From: Pararge aegeria
Lineage: Eukaryota; Arthropoda; Insecta; Lepidoptera; Nymphalidae
Direction: 5' to 3'
NCBI RefSeq assembly: GCF_905163445.1
Contig: NC_053183.1
Span: 3,534,001 to 3,598,000, forward strand
Length of the DNA: 64,000 bases
Numbering within the stretch: position 1 is the stretch's first letter; each line of letters starts with the position of its first letter. Position numbers and translations under genes: made by a program. Below the pieces are notes generated by a model. It was given only the letters and a program-made list of their open reading frames with translations, was not told the origin of the DNA and ran no database searches. Of the stretch, positions 20,470 to 31,445 are shown piece after piece.

Positions 20470-20775
20470 TAAATAAAAAACCGAAATAATACTTCACGGG
20501 CTTAAGAGGTACATTATGAGTCACCGAAACCCTAATAGTTTTTAAGGAAATCACTGCCATAGTTTTTACTGTAAGAAATCAGATACAGCCCTAAATACAT
20601 GTAAAATTAAAATTTCGTGACTCCTGTTACTTTATTAGATACCTACTCGTAGCGTAGCGAAGGTACTATGCGCGTGTCGGTCTTTTATCCTCAATAGGGT
20701 TGTCATAAACAAACACTAAGAATGTATTGAATTCTTTTGTATGGAAAAACAAATATGCTTCTATTGATTTAATAT
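20470..20775 (+). repeat. Repeat I, copy 2 of 4
   Basis: ACCGAAATAATACTTCACGG, AAGAGGTACATTATGAG, ACTGCCATAGTTTTTACT, ATGCGCGTGTCGGTCTTTTA and TTGTATGGAAAAACAAATAT occur in order. It is the forward version of the copy at 8755 and is closest in layout to 58082-58395. Confidence 0.75.
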
Positions 20776-20963
20776 GCCTTGTAAAATATACTTATGAGTC
20801 CTTCAAAATTATTTCGTAATTATGTTACACGTTGTATAAAGGTATTTGTCAGTTCCATCTATAAATATTAAAAGATAATTAAGCAGATTTGCACCATCTA
20901 AATGGACCAACAAAGATCGATTGTCAAATATCCATATTAGGAAAGGAGGTCATTAAAGTAGGG

Positions 20964-21079
20964 TTCAGGTACGATGCCGCGTAGCAACCGATTAGGGACC
21001 ATTTTAAACTCCAGCATTACTCACCGTACCTGGGTGTTATTGCATTCAAAAGTATAACTTAGAACTTGTAGTGGAATAA
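20964..21079 (+). repeat. SINE-C 3' half, decayed
   Basis: AGGTACGATGCCGCGTAGCA, ACCGATTAGGGA and the terminal ACTTGTAGTGGAATAAA match SINE-C. The middle is degraded. Confidence 0.6.
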
Positions 21080-21284
21080 ACCTAAGTCAAATACTTGATA
21101 TCACTGAATTCTACAACATGGCTAAAACGAGGATCTTCTTTGTTATACTCTTGTCAAAGCAGTCCAAGTAACCACTTCGAAGATAGCGTCGTGCTCACGA
21201 GCATTTACCACCTTTCATTGCTTGCTGACCTCCTAGTACATTCTAACAAAGGACATTCCGAGCAGATATCAAGATTTGATCGAT

Positions 21285-21643
21285 TTATCACATAGGCACC
21301 TTCCAGACGCTCTGGTGTCTCTCCCGTTTCACCCTTTTTTCGTGCGTACACTCGTAGATATGCTGTCTCTCTCTTCTCTTCATATCTCTTTCCCTCCTCA
21401 ACGTTTTTATTGCTTTTTTATGGCTATGATACGCTGCACAACAAGCCAGGAGACGTGTCCGAATTATCACATAGGCACCTTCCAGACGCTCTGGTGTCTC
21501 TCCCGTCTCATCCTTTTTTCGTGCTTACACTCGTAGATATGCTGTCTCTCTCTTCTCTTCATATCTCTTTTCCTCCTCAACGTTTTTATTGCTTTTTTAT
21601 GGCTATGATACGCTGCACAACAAGCCAGGAGACGTGTTCGATT
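21285..21643 (+). repeat. 179-bp tandem duplication
   Basis: The segment starting TTATCACATAGGCACCTTCC at 21285 recurs at 21464, exactly 179 bp later, through ACAAGCCAGGAGACGTGT. Only a few differences are seen between the copies. Open frames span each copy in several frames, but none has a start context, domain or splice signal I can support. Confidence 0.9.
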
Positions 21644-21864
21644 TAATTACTTAGTTAATTTACTACTATTAGAAGTCTAAAGTAAAAATACTATGCCCAT
21701 TTCATATTATCTTCTGACTTTAATCTAAATCTTAAAATAGATATAACAGTGATTTTTTTTCATAGCACAAAAACTTATATACTTAAAAGACACCTACGTT
21801 CTAAAAGAAACTTACCTTCCAAAATTAGTAGGCTTTATAGTTCCTGAGATTGCGTAAAAAATTA

Positions 21865-21884
21865 GTCAGTCAGTCAGTCAGTGA
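21865..21884. repeat. (GTCA)n short tandem repeat
   Basis: Four to five AGTC/GTCA units. The same motif also appears near 51966. Confidence 0.8.
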
Positions 21885-22357
21885 CCTTTCACTTCTCATA
21901 TCTATTGATTTAGATTCAAGAAATAATATTTTTTCAGAATATTTTTGAAACACTTTTTATTCGAAAGTACAAAGTACTACCTATCTCTGTCTTTATGTTA
22001 CTTTGAGAAAGGGACAAGCAATTCGCTTAGTCACCAAAGCGTCAACGAATGAAAGCTTTATAAGGGGATAGTTCGAGGTTGGAGCGACGCATCGCGCTTT
22101 GTTTTAGTTACATTTAGATATTTGAAACTTTCAAACTATATTATCTGTTCAAAGTGGAAATGGTTTTTATTTGTATGCATTTCGTGCAAAAAGATTCATT
22201 TTATTTTAATCGACTGTAGTGATTTATTATTGTGGGTTTTGTTTGCGTTTAATGTTTTGTGCATCGGGGTATGGGGTCTTTTGTAACAGTTTTCAGTGGA
22301 GTGTTTTCATATAGGTATGTAACGCACTAGTTTACTTACTACTTTTTTAAATACAAG

Positions 22358-22645
22358 TTAGAGCCCTGACTGCAATCTCACCTGCTGGTAAGTGATGATA
22401 ACGGGTTAACCTTTTAGGGGTATGGCAGTTATATTAATACGCCATACGCTTAATCAGTTTCATTCACAATTTAATCGCTTAGCGGAACGTCTTTGTCGAT
22501 AATATGGTAACTAGCCACGGCCGAGGCCTCCCACTAGATAAGATCAGAGAAAATTCTAAATTCCCAAATTGCCCCCGCTGGATCAAAACCGAAACTCCCA
22601 CTTGTAAACAACGGAGTTCACCACTGCACCAGGGGGGGTCGTCAA
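22358..22645 (-). repeat. SINE-C, near full length, reverse
   Basis: GAGCCCTGACTGCAATCTCA, AGCGGAACGTCTTTGTCG, GGTAACTAGCCACGGCCGAG and the head AGTTCACCACTGCACCAGG are in reverse order. The box-B-like motif has decayed (GATCAAAACCGAAA). Confidence 0.8.
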
Positions 22646-22685
22646 AACTGGTGATTAAGATCCTACCTTTAGTAGGTATAATATA

Positions 22686-22827
22686 TAAGGGGTGATAGCG
22701 CATTGGGTAAGAGGGTTCACTATCGGGGGCCCGAGTTCGAATCTCACCTCGCACCTATAACTATTCTGAGTTATGTATGTTTTAAGTAATTAAAATATCA
22801 CTTGCTTCAACGGTGAAAGAAAACATT
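22686..22827 (+). repeat. SINE-B 5' half, split from 23223-23374
   Basis: Head GGGGTGATAGCGCATTGGGT, box-B-like GAGTTCGAATCTCACCTCG and the GGTGAAAGAAAACAT body. The copy breaks at 22827, where a reversed LINE fragment begins. The rest of the SINE resumes at 23223. Confidence 0.85.
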
Positions 22828-23222
22828 CAAAATTCATTTATTTCAAGTAGGCCTGATATAAGCACTTTTGAAACGTCTCTGTCTGTTTGTATTGACTCTA
22901 CCACCGGTTCAGAAGGCAGATTCTACCGAGAAGAAGCAGGCAAGGAACTCAGCAGTTGCTCTTTTCCAACATCAACAATTTACATTTTACAATTTAACAT
23001 TCATTTTTCTACCGTGTGAGAGATGAAAGCGGAGCCGGATGCTTCCAAGCAACCTTGTCATTAAGAAATTCATCAATTGTACAGTAACCTCGCTGTAATA
23101 AATGTGTTTTAACATATTCTTTAAACTTATGCATCGGTAGGTCCAAAATCACCTTAGAAATCACATTATAAAAACGTATACTCAATCCCACAAATGACTT
23201 GTGCACCTCATACCTAATCGTT
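22828..23222 (-). mobile_element. 5'-truncated LINE (C-terminal reverse transcriptase and 3' UTR) nested in SINE-B
   Basis: The minus strand encodes LSIRFYNVISKVILDLPMH, KFKEYVKTHLLQRGY and CTIDEFLNDKVAW without a stop. This is the conserved C-terminal end of CR1/Jockey-like insect reverse transcriptases. The 3' untranslated end (in reverse CAAAATTCATTTATTTCAAG) lies at the left junction. About 395 bp is present, so this is a typical truncated insertion. The intact frame and clean junctions suggest it is younger than the SINE. Confidence 0.85.
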
Positions 23223-23374
23223 GTGCGGAAAACTTCATGACTGAGAGTTCTACATATCGTTCTCAAAGGTTTGTGGAGTCCACCAATCAGCATTGGGCCA
23301 GCGTGGTGGACTGCGGCCTTAACCCTTTCTCATTGTAGGATTTGTAGGGTTGACGTGATGATGGTGCTGATGAC
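23223..23374 (+). repeat. SINE-B 3' half, continuing 22686-22827
   Basis: Resumes at GTGCGGAAAACTTCATGACT, equivalent to GTGAGGAAACCTGCATGCCT in intact copies, and runs through GGGCCAGCGTGGTGGACTGC to the GATGATGGTGCTGATGAC end. Confidence 0.85.
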
Positions 23375-24399
23375 TTAAAATTAAATCATTTTATTCGGAA
23401 TTTGAGACAGTAATTTCCCGCAGTACATTAAGAGATAAACCATGATAATAAATCTTAAAGCCAAAAACAAGCGATTTCCACTTGAATTCAAGTTATTATT
23501 ATCGGATCCGGATACAGTTTCATGCCGGAAGACGTGATGTTAACTTGGAATTTAGGCGGTAATATATTGCCGTGATCCACGCGACGTGTTACGTGGGTAT
23601 ACTTTTATAACTCAACTGCCTAGCGTAGAAGTTGATGTGTTGGAGTACGGGTCACGGCACCTGGATTCGATTCTCAGAAATCTTTTATAGCTATTACCAG
23701 CTGTTGCCCGCGACTTTGTCCGCGTTTCTCATAAATCTAAATCTTGTGTATTTCCGGAATAAAAAGTAGCCTTTATGTCAATCGGCGCTGAAGCGGCGAT
23801 AGCGCAGTGGGTGACTTGACTTCACTTTAAAAAAAAAAAAATGTTGTTCTTTTAATCTTTATACATACTCTAACTTAAACTTTTCTGACATTTGGGCCTT
23901 TCGGAAGATATCTCTTTTTGGGATAAAATTGCACACGTCCTAACCGTCAGTGTAGTTAACTTAACTAAACGTCATGTAGTTTAGGTACTAAATAAATAAA
24001 TAAAAATGTGGCCGCCCGCCGTAGCACTCAATGTTTTCTAGTTAGCATAATTTATTTTACGGCAGTCGAGGTAAAAGGAGAAAAGTTGAAGTTCTCTCAA
24101 CGCTGGTACAGAAACCGTAACAAACTATTTCCAAGTATATCATCATTTGATGCCGGGGCGCTTTGAAGAGAATATTTAATTTACTTCAAACTACCTGATG
24201 AAGCTTGTCTGAAAGACCGATTTTTGACGACCTCCCTATCCTCCCGGGCCCGGCCGGTTTCCGGTTTTATAAACAGCACTAGGCGGTTCTTCTGTTCTCC
24301 GCGGTTTCACGGCTTTAAATATATATGTATTTAAAATGTAAACAACCCCCGTCAACTTACCAAGTGTACAATATTGTACTAGTCAACCCCTTTCATTTG
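23375..24399. other. No gene seen; scattered repeat scraps
   Basis: Holds a reverse Helitron 3' end (AGCTGTTGCCCGCGACTTTG near 23700), a bare SINE-B head (GCGGCGATAGCGCAGTGGGT near 23800) followed by an A run, and GC-richer sequence near 24240. Nothing here supports a gene. Confidence 0.5.
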
Positions 24400-24565
24400 A
24401 AAAAAACATATAACTCGCCTTTTTGTGCGGTCATGCTGGACAGATTTTCATCAAACACGGCTAAGAACACTCCCAACTAATTAACCTTTCAAATAAAAAA
24501 AAACCATAATGTCTTCATTATGGTTGTTTTGTTGGGTGCATCTGTTCGTTAAAAGCGATGCCAAA

Positions 24566-24637
<72 letters not shown>

Positions 24638-24660
24638 TACACACATATATAGATACACAA
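24400..24660 (+). repeat. Dispersed element with (CA)n microsatellite
   Basis: GCGGTCATGCTGGACAGATT, CTAAGAACACTCCCAACTAA and AAAGCGATGCCAAAGACACA form a dispersed lepidopteran-type repeat. Its CAGACACACA end has expanded into a CA tract at 24567-24640. The Val/Cys-rich open frame on the other strand is a by-product of the tract. Confidence 0.65.
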
Positions 24661-24964
24661 ACGCAGAAATATTAGTAATGTAATATAATTATAACTCATA
24701 AAAATATAACGTGTTGTCACCTAGTTCCTGCTGAACAGCTGGACCGACCCTGATAAAATTTTGTGTATATATTTCAATTGGTGTGTAACACAGTTGGGTA
24801 GGTGGCTCTGCTTTACCCAACAGGACGATGTCTGTCGGGTGGGCTAGTGTTGTATATATTATTAATGTCTGCCTCGTAGGTACATATTCAGAAAGTTACA
24901 CCCTAAACTCCCATCTCGTACATCAGATTTTTCTCCATCTTATTTTATCTTATCCCTATCACTA

Positions 24965-25420
24965 TCCCTACTAATATTATAAATGTCAATGTAAGTTTGT
25001 TTGTTACGCTTTCACGCAAAAACTACTTAACCGATTCTCATTAAACTTTTTACACATATTCTTGGAAATGTAAGAAGTAATATAGGATACTTTTTATCCC
25101 GACATTAAGCTAGGTTCCTTCGGGAGAGGGGATAAAAGTGTTTGACGATTTTACACCATAACTCTGACAAATTATAACCGATTTAAATAATTATGTTTGT
25201 GCTATAGAGTTTATAATATGTGTTTAATTTTGCCTGAACTTTGTGTAGGGCTGATGAATGTGGTTGGAGATAGAGGACAGAACTCCTCAGCGGACAGCGG
25301 CAAACAGCTCATATAAGGCTTAGCGATACTGAATACTTTCATTTTTTTTAGAACAAACTAAATTGAATGCCACATCAAAAAACAAAATCAAACGCAGACG
25401 AAGTCGCGGGCAACAGCTAG
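24965..25420 (+). mobile_element. Non-autonomous Helitron, 456 bp
   Basis: Starts TCCCTACTAATATTATAAAT directly after A. It ends CGAAGTCGCGGGCAACAGCTAG directly before T, giving the 5' TC, 3' CTAG and A/T insertion site typical of Helitrons. The interior has ACTACTTAACCGATTCTCAT and the usual ATAGGATAC-like block. There is no Rep/helicase gene. A 25316-25370 segment looks foreign to the consensus. Confidence 0.75.
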
Positions 25421-25767
25421 TACTAATATATAAAGCTAAAGAGTTTGTTTGTGTTTACTATAACGAACTGATCGGAGAAACTACTGGAAAATTAATTCAG
25501 TGTTGGATAGCCCATTTATCGGTGAAGGCCATAGGCTATAAACATCATCGCGCAAAGACCAATAGGACCATAGCACCAATGAAGAATGTTTTGATATCAG
25601 GGTTTTTCCCTTTTGAGAGCTTACGCTGCATATGCTGCTTTAACGGTTAAAGTTTTGATAAAATCATGTATGACAGAGTTGTTCCCTTTTAAAAGTTCTA
25701 AAAAAAAAGTCCGCGATAGCATGTCTATCTTTAACTGCGACCGCTAAATAGTTACAAATATAACTGC

Positions 25768-26022
25768 CATGCTGCTGGAAGAGAATGCTGCGAATCCCGT
25801 GGACGGCACACAGGACCAACGCAACGATATTGAGACAGCTTAAGATTATTTAAAGCCTATCAACCACTAGTCTTCAGAAGGTTCTCGATACTTCGGCCAC
25901 ATTGCCAGAAGAGATGGAGACAATCTTGAAAAGATAGTACTCATTGGAAAATTGGAAGGAAAGAGACCTCGAGGACGTAACCGATGCGCTGGTCGGATCA
26001 AATTCGCACTGCTCCCGATACC
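25768..26022 (+). mobile_element. LINE reverse-transcriptase C-terminal remnant
   Basis: CWKRMLRIPWTAHRTNATIL is read first. After a stop and a one-base frame change it continues RYFGHIARRDGDNLEKIV, then LEGKRPRGRNRC. Both pieces are standard C-terminal motifs of insect non-LTR reverse transcriptases. The element is dead: a stop near the junction, a frameshift and no upstream domains. Confidence 0.85.
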
Positions 26023-26149
26023 TAAGTGCATATAGCTTTACATGTTGTTAAAAGCTTAGTCAAATAGCGCGACATCGTCCGGATAGTTTAAAGTAGACGG
26101 AGTCACGACCCTCAGCAGTAAAGAACATGACGTGGAAAGAGATAATACC

Positions 26150-26250
26150 TAATCCAAAACATGTTAGCCAGCTACCATCTAAGACTGCATCATCACTTAC
26201 CACCAGGAAAGACTAGGGCTAGCCCTCAAGAGCTAACTTGTAGTGGAATA
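26150..26250 (+). repeat. SINE-C 3' end
   Basis: GCTACCATCTAAGACTGCAT, ATCATCACTTACCACCAGG and the terminal AACTTGTAGTGGAATAAAA. Confidence 0.75.
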
Positions 26251-26383
26251 AAAAAATACTGAAAAAATTTTGACCTTAAATATGTTATTGCGCAGTAACC
26301 TTAGTACAAGATTCGCATGCTCGAAAACCGAAATCGAGTAATGAAATACTTGAACAACGAAGTAAAACAGATCTTATTTATTA

Positions 26384-26545
26384 CAATAATAATAAACTTT
26401 ATTCAGCTTCCACACATAAGTAAACTAATGAAAACGAAATACTAATTACATTAAATCTAATTATACACTATATTACAAACTAAATGCCTTATCGAAAGGT
26501 GCTTCAGCTGAAAAGGCTGCTACTGCAGCATTAAAATAAAATGAA
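26384..26545 (-). mobile_element. LINE 3' end with (TTA)n tail, reverse
   Basis: Reverse complement of 60325-60490. It starts with an (AAT/ATA)n tail, then AAACTTTATTCAGCTTCCAC (AATAAAG in reverse), and runs to GGTGCTTCAGCTGAAAAGGC. A poly(A)-signal-like motif directly before a (TTA)n tail suggests the 3' end of a non-LTR element. Confidence 0.75.
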
Positions 26546-27130
26546 TTTTGCATTTCGTTAAAATTCAAATTTTTCTACCATTCTTTAGATATATTTGATA
26601 AACGTTTGTAAAACACAAACTAGAAGTACAGAGTTTTATACGCGAAAACGACGAGCAAATCTTGTACTAAAGATGTCTTGTAAAGATGACAAAGTCGCGG
26701 TATTTAACTCGCTACAATCCATATTTATTGTGAGCGAAACCGCGGGGCACAGAGAATGAACGCGTAATTGCGTGATTTTTTTAGACAAAAAATTCAAAGC
26801 TATAAAATATTAATGAGAAAAATAAATAATTCTTATTGGCCATTAAATATTATGAACTGTTTGAAATTAAACGCTGGAAGTTTATTTAACGCTGAACGTC
26901 CCCTGGGGAAAATGTAGCATTGCATTTCTATGCAAATAAGGTCGGGAAAAACGATTCAGGTTTCTTAGGGATGTCACCGAATATAGCTTATTATGACTAT
27001 TGACTGTTATCATCATCGTAGATATAACATCAGTCTGTAACAGTCCACTTCTTAAATACTACTACCTTCTACTGCGATCACAAACCCGGTCCACTACTTG
27101 GCAAAAGTCCTCTCCGAACAGGAGGGACTT

Positions 27131-27312
27131 TTTTATTACACACATCGCCATCTAGCCCCTAAGTAAGCGGCTGAATAATGAATACTTTATGAACAATATA
27201 GGAACATAAATACTTATAATATACAGATAACGTTTTTTCAATTGTGGGTATCTAACTCACAGCTTTGAACTCAGATAGCAGGGTCGCTGCAAACTGCGCC
27301 AATCGGCTGTCA
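27131..27312 (-). repeat. SINE-A, internally deleted, reverse
   Basis: CACATCGCCATCTAGCCCCT to the head AACTGCGCCAATCGGCTGTC in reverse. The box-B region has decayed and several short segments are missing. Confidence 0.8.
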
Positions 27313-27349
27313 ATTTATTTGCAATAATTGCCTTTAAAAATTTATGGGG

Positions 27350-27480
27350 AAGACCAATCTGAAAGTGGGAAGATGACTTAAGAGCGACAGCAGGACGTCT
27401 GTGGACAAGGAAAACCCATGATCGCGAAGCATGGAAGAAACTGGGGGAGGCCAATGCAAAGCAAGACAATCAAGCGTAAC
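27350..27480 (+). mobile_element. LINE reverse-transcriptase C-terminal remnant
   Basis: Forward translation gives R-P-I, a TGA stop, then KWEDDLRATAGRLWTRKTHD and REAWKKLGEANAKQ before TAA. The WxDDL...W.R...DR..W..LGEA pattern is the terminal signature of RTE/R1-type insect LINE proteins. One in-frame stop shows decay. Confidence 0.85.
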
Positions 27481-27562
27481 CGGTGTCTCGATAAGTAAAT
27501 AATCATTAAGATAAGATTGTTGAAAAGGCTATAAATAAATAAATTGCCTATAATCACCAAGC

Positions 27563-28129
27563 TGAGCTGACGGATTGGTGATCGAAGTAGAAGGTTATCC
27601 TAAAGTATAGTGGACCCCTGGTAGTCCGACAAACATTTTGCAGGGCAGTGTCAAACTATCGAATTCGTCGGATTATAGAGTACTGCCTAAGACCCCCTAT
27701 AGTCCGGATTTTTTTACAAAAGAGTACCTTGTAATCCGACCACAATAGTGATGGTGCGTACAAGTTGTAACTTGTTCAATCATGCTTAGCGAATACGTAT
27801 TCAATAATAAATAATAGACCATGTCGGATTACAGGGGGCGCCGGATTAGACAGGGGCCGGACTACCGGGGGTCCACTGTAATGCTTGATGCGGTTTCTGG
27901 AAGGAAGGCCAATGTATGCAGGAGATTTTAGTCCGTAAGGCACTGAGTGACTCCACTCCTAGTAAAGTCGGGCATATCAACTTGGCCTGGTGACATCCAT
28001 TAGGATATCCTCCTAATATAAAAAAAAAACTGTTATCTCTCTCTATGATCGATACTTCATTACTGAAGATCGTGGTCCTGGTGAGATCTAACAAGTGGAA
28101 AAATTGTCTACATCGGCTCATGTAGGAGG
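27563..28129. repeat. 294-bp duplicated segment, copy 1, carrying a 271-bp MITE
   Basis: Without the insert at 27608-27878 and one TA, this copy is 294 bp, the same length as copy 2 (29367-29660). By eye the two differ at about four bases. Frames open on the minus strand in both copies but show no recognisable domain. It is either a recent segmental duplication or two copies of an unclassified repeat. Confidence 0.9.
27608..27878. mobile_element. pogo/Tigger-like MITE, 271 bp, TA target duplication
   Basis: The ends TAGTGGACCCCTGGTAGTCC and, in reverse, CAGTGGACCCCCGGTAGTCC form inverted repeats of the CAGTGGACC type typical of pogo/Tigger elements. TA flanks both sides (27606-27607, 27879-27880), and the paralogous copy at 29410-29411 has a single TA at the same point. 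The interior holds further GTCCG/CGGAC and GTCGGATTA motifs. No transposase. Confidence 0.9.
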
Positions 28130-28716
28130 CCATTTTTGATAGAATCGGCACGAGTTTGACTGTTTCAACTTGCCCATCTCGTTGAGGAACGATCTATAGG
28201 TATTTTGTCCGTTCTCCGATATATTCCTTTCGTATTTCGTGTAGGGGATAACTTCCATATATAAGGTAAGGTTGCAGCCAAGGCAAGGGTAGTGAAGAAA
28301 AAAACAACATGAATAGTACCTACCGTCTACATTGTTTGTAAAATAAGTATAAATAGTAAGAAATAACTTTCCTAATCTCTTTATAAAACTCCGATTGTAC
28401 TTTATAATGAAAATATGTTAGAAATTGAATGAAAATAATTGTTGAAAAGTTTTGCAGCAAGTCCCCTTTGTATATTTTCCGGGGAAACCAGCTTTACTAT
28501 TCTATTGAATTGCGAGTTTAAATGTTTCGAGTTTCTATATTAACTGAAGTTTAATTTTCGAGATAAATTTTAAACCCGTTATTATAAACTGTTCAAGGAG
28601 AAGTTATACTTGTTCCATAACGAAGTTTCGAATGAAATAAATTTTGTTATGAATTTGACGACAACGTAATAGTTATTTCTATTAAAAAAAAATCTAATTC
28701 TTATTTAAATGTATTT

Positions 28717-29064
28717 TGAAAATTAAGCTTAATTTGCTATACTCCGCGAAAAGCAGGAGAATCTATATACTCCACACCAAACAGATCTTCGGATTCTTCA
28801 TGTGCCCTCTACGCACCACGCTCCGAAACCGGAGCATCCTCAGGACTTTACAATGAATAATTGTTAAGTGTGTATTCACTGTAAAGTCAACATCTCTTGA
28901 GGATTTACCTTTCTGCTTTTACCACGTTTTGCTCCGAAACCGAAGCAAAACGTGGTAAAAGCAAAAAGGGTACATTGCCGAAGATCTGTTTAGTAAGGAG
29001 TATAAAGATTGAAGAAATTATAAATAACACCATACAGAGTATAGCAAATTAAGCTTAATTTTCA
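28717..29064. mobile_element. Foldback element, ~346 bp, 27-bp perfect inverted termini
   Basis: 28718-28744 is the exact reverse complement of 29037-29063, and its core is itself palindromic (AAATTAAGCTTAATTT). Sub-terminal blocks also pair (CAAACAGATCTTCGG with CCGAAGATCTGTTT). An internal 19-bp hairpin lies at 28915-28933/28944-28962, and another internal pairing surrounds GACTTTACAATGAATA/TATTCACTGTAAAGTC. The whole element can fold on itself. A partial relative is at 17015-17130. No obvious target duplication was seen. Confidence 0.8.
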
Positions 29065-29366
29065 TAATATATTGTGAATCCAATATTTAATTCAAATGTA
29101 ATGATGTACGTATGTAACACAAGATTCTTGCAGTGTTAATCTGGCCCCTAGTTTTTCTTCCTTGCTCCGAAGAGCAGGTTTACCCTCCAACATAACATCA
29201 TTACCTATTACTAACTTCACAAAATAATCTCTACCTATCATTCGAAGGTTGTTACCCGTCAACCCGCATTGTAGAATCGTGGTGGGTTCAATTTCTTTAT
29301 CCCAGTAGCGCAGCTGAGGGAAATAAGACTAAAAATGGTATGAACCTGAACCAGCCAAGTGATTTT

Positions 29367-29660
29367 TGAGCTGACAGACTGGTGATCGAAGTAGAAGGTT
29401 ATCCTAAAGTAATGCTTGATGCGGTTCCTGGAAGGAAGGCCAATGTATGCAGGAGATTTTAGTCCGTAAGGCACTGAGTGACTCCACTCCTAGTAAAGTC
29501 GGGCATATCAACTTGGCCTGGTGACATCCATTAGGATATCCTCCTAATATAAAAAAAAAACTGTTATCTCTCTCTATGGTCGATACTTCATTACTGAAGA
29601 TCGTGGTCCTGGTGAGATCTAACAAGTGGAAAAATTGTCTACATCGGCTCATGTAGGAGG
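29367..29660. repeat. 294-bp duplicated segment, copy 2 (empty site)
   Basis: Uninterrupted partner of 27563-28129. The sequence CCTAAAGTAATGCTTGATGC crosses the point where copy 1 has the MITE, so it preserves the pre-insertion site. Confidence 0.9.
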
Positions 29661-31345
29661 ACCTGAGCAGATTTTGAGGAAGACTCGATCCATCTTGATA
29701 CTTGTAAAATTTATTACTGTGTAATTTATTTTGTTCTTTTTCTTACGAGTTTCATCGCTCAATTTTAACACCTGGACCTGTTCATACCTAACTTGCCGTA
29801 AGCGTAACATCTTCTGACTTGATGTACGTTATTTTTTTTTGCATTTTGGGCTTTATTTCTGTCGCAGGAAAGCATATAAAGGCAAAATGAGGTGTTAGCT
29901 CCAGCTTATGAATATGAAATGCAATGAACATGGGAACCATTCTTTATCCTTTATTTCGTATTATTTTACATGGAACACGAGCGAATCTTATTACAGTAAC
30001 TTTATACAATACCTCAACAAACGTGACGTATATACTGAGGTACCATATAAAGCGATAAGAAATGTTTCAATGGTGACATTTATTCAATACTATTTTATTT
30101 TTCGAGAGTTTATAAACCGTATAGCTGTGATCTGCACTTATACGTGCAAAAAAGCAGTGCCTACACTAAAGTTTCCCCATAACTTGTTAGCTACTGCTTA
30201 ATACTTCATGTGCACTGTGCACTCGTTTCCTCATTCTTAGTTCACTTGAGTCACTCTGAAAAGGTACCAATTTTTTTTTTTAATTAAAATTCCATTCCTA
30301 AGCAACTTACCTTCTCGAGTACCTAACATTTCATTTTGTGTTACTGCGACTTCTGCTTCAAATCTCTATTTCAATGTACTTAAAAAAGGAGGAGGCTACC
30401 ATATTAGACTGCATAGACCCACCACCAGATGAGATTGCAGTCAATGGCTAACTTTTAGTAAAATAAAAAAAAATTAAAAGAGAAGAAACCTTTCAACCGA
30501 CTTGAAAAAAAGGCCTACTACTCGATTACTCCGCCAATTATACACCGATTATGACGTTTTACACGGGTTGCGCTTCGATTTTCGTATATGGCTACTAAGT
30601 AATTTATGCTCGTCACAATAATAAAGGTGAAGTGCTGGGAGAACTCCTCAACCATTAACACCACGGCCTCGTTCAAAGCAATATCTTATAAAGGGTTACG
30701 AGCAGTTGACATTATTATTACCTAGATAATGCAATTACAACCATCCACTAAAATTATTTTGACAAAACAAACTTTGTCAGACAACTAAAAAGCGAGAAAT
30801 AAATATTTTTTACAACATTTTTAAGTCGGTGCCAAGTAAAATGTAGTAAATCACTGGGTACTTTCGTTTTTAGGTATATATTATCTATACCTTCTTAATA
30901 ACTTTACATTTTACTTTGTTACCAGAGTTTATTTTTTTTGTCAATTATTTTTTTAATTATCTTTTCAATTTAGAAACTTTTTAACTCAGAAAATTATTTT
31001 AAATAAACATACATCGTTGAAAAGACCAGATTTCCTTTTATGTTTAGAAAACCAAGTTGATGTGGAAATAAATAGTTGACTCGAGTAAGCTCAGAATTAC
31101 TTTTGTTGTGCAGATGTTATGCTTGTATTACGAGGAATAATGGCGATGCTAATTACGTTCTCAGACCTCCAAATGTCAAGCAAAAGTTTATTAAAGTGGG
31201 CGTCAGCGATAATTATTATAATCAGTTTGTTCACTGAGAAAGCCTGCATGCGGGAGTTGATTAAAAAAAAACAAAGATTAATCACAACATTAACTAAACT
31301 TATGAGACAAACAAAAACAGGTTTCGTGTTAGTAAATACTCTGTA
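29661..31345. other. No gene seen; one SINE-C tail
   Basis: AT-rich. A SINE-C 3' end (ATATTAGACTGCATAGACCC, then AGATGAGATTGCAGTCAATG) lies at 30398-30472, and a partial hAT-MITE-like block (GCAAAAAAGCAGTGCCTACA) near 30145. The moderate open frames at 29908 and 31097-31360 have no supporting features. Confidence 0.5.
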
Positions 31346-31445
31346 AAAATTCAAATTCAAAATTTCTTTGTTGCCAACCTATAGCTGCGAGGGTTCCAAA
31401 CGCGCCCTGGTCGCAGACGAAGAAGAAGAGCCCACAACAAACTTA
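31346..31445 (-). mobile_element. LINE 3' end fragment, reverse
   Basis: AATTCAAATTCAAAATTTCT tail-like start followed by GAGGGTTCCAAACGCGCCCT and AGAGCCCACAACAAACTTAG, matching 61523-61720 with an internal deletion. Confidence 0.6.

Noticed and set aside
24481..24720. 79-codon frame with a Val/Cys run
   Set aside because: Encoded by the (CA)n tract read backwards. No start context, and the flanks are a dispersed repeat.
27846..28151. Minus-strand frames in both copies of the 294-bp duplication as a gene family
   Set aside because: No domain, start or splice support. In copy 1 the frame runs into the MITE. Conservation is explained by recent duplication.
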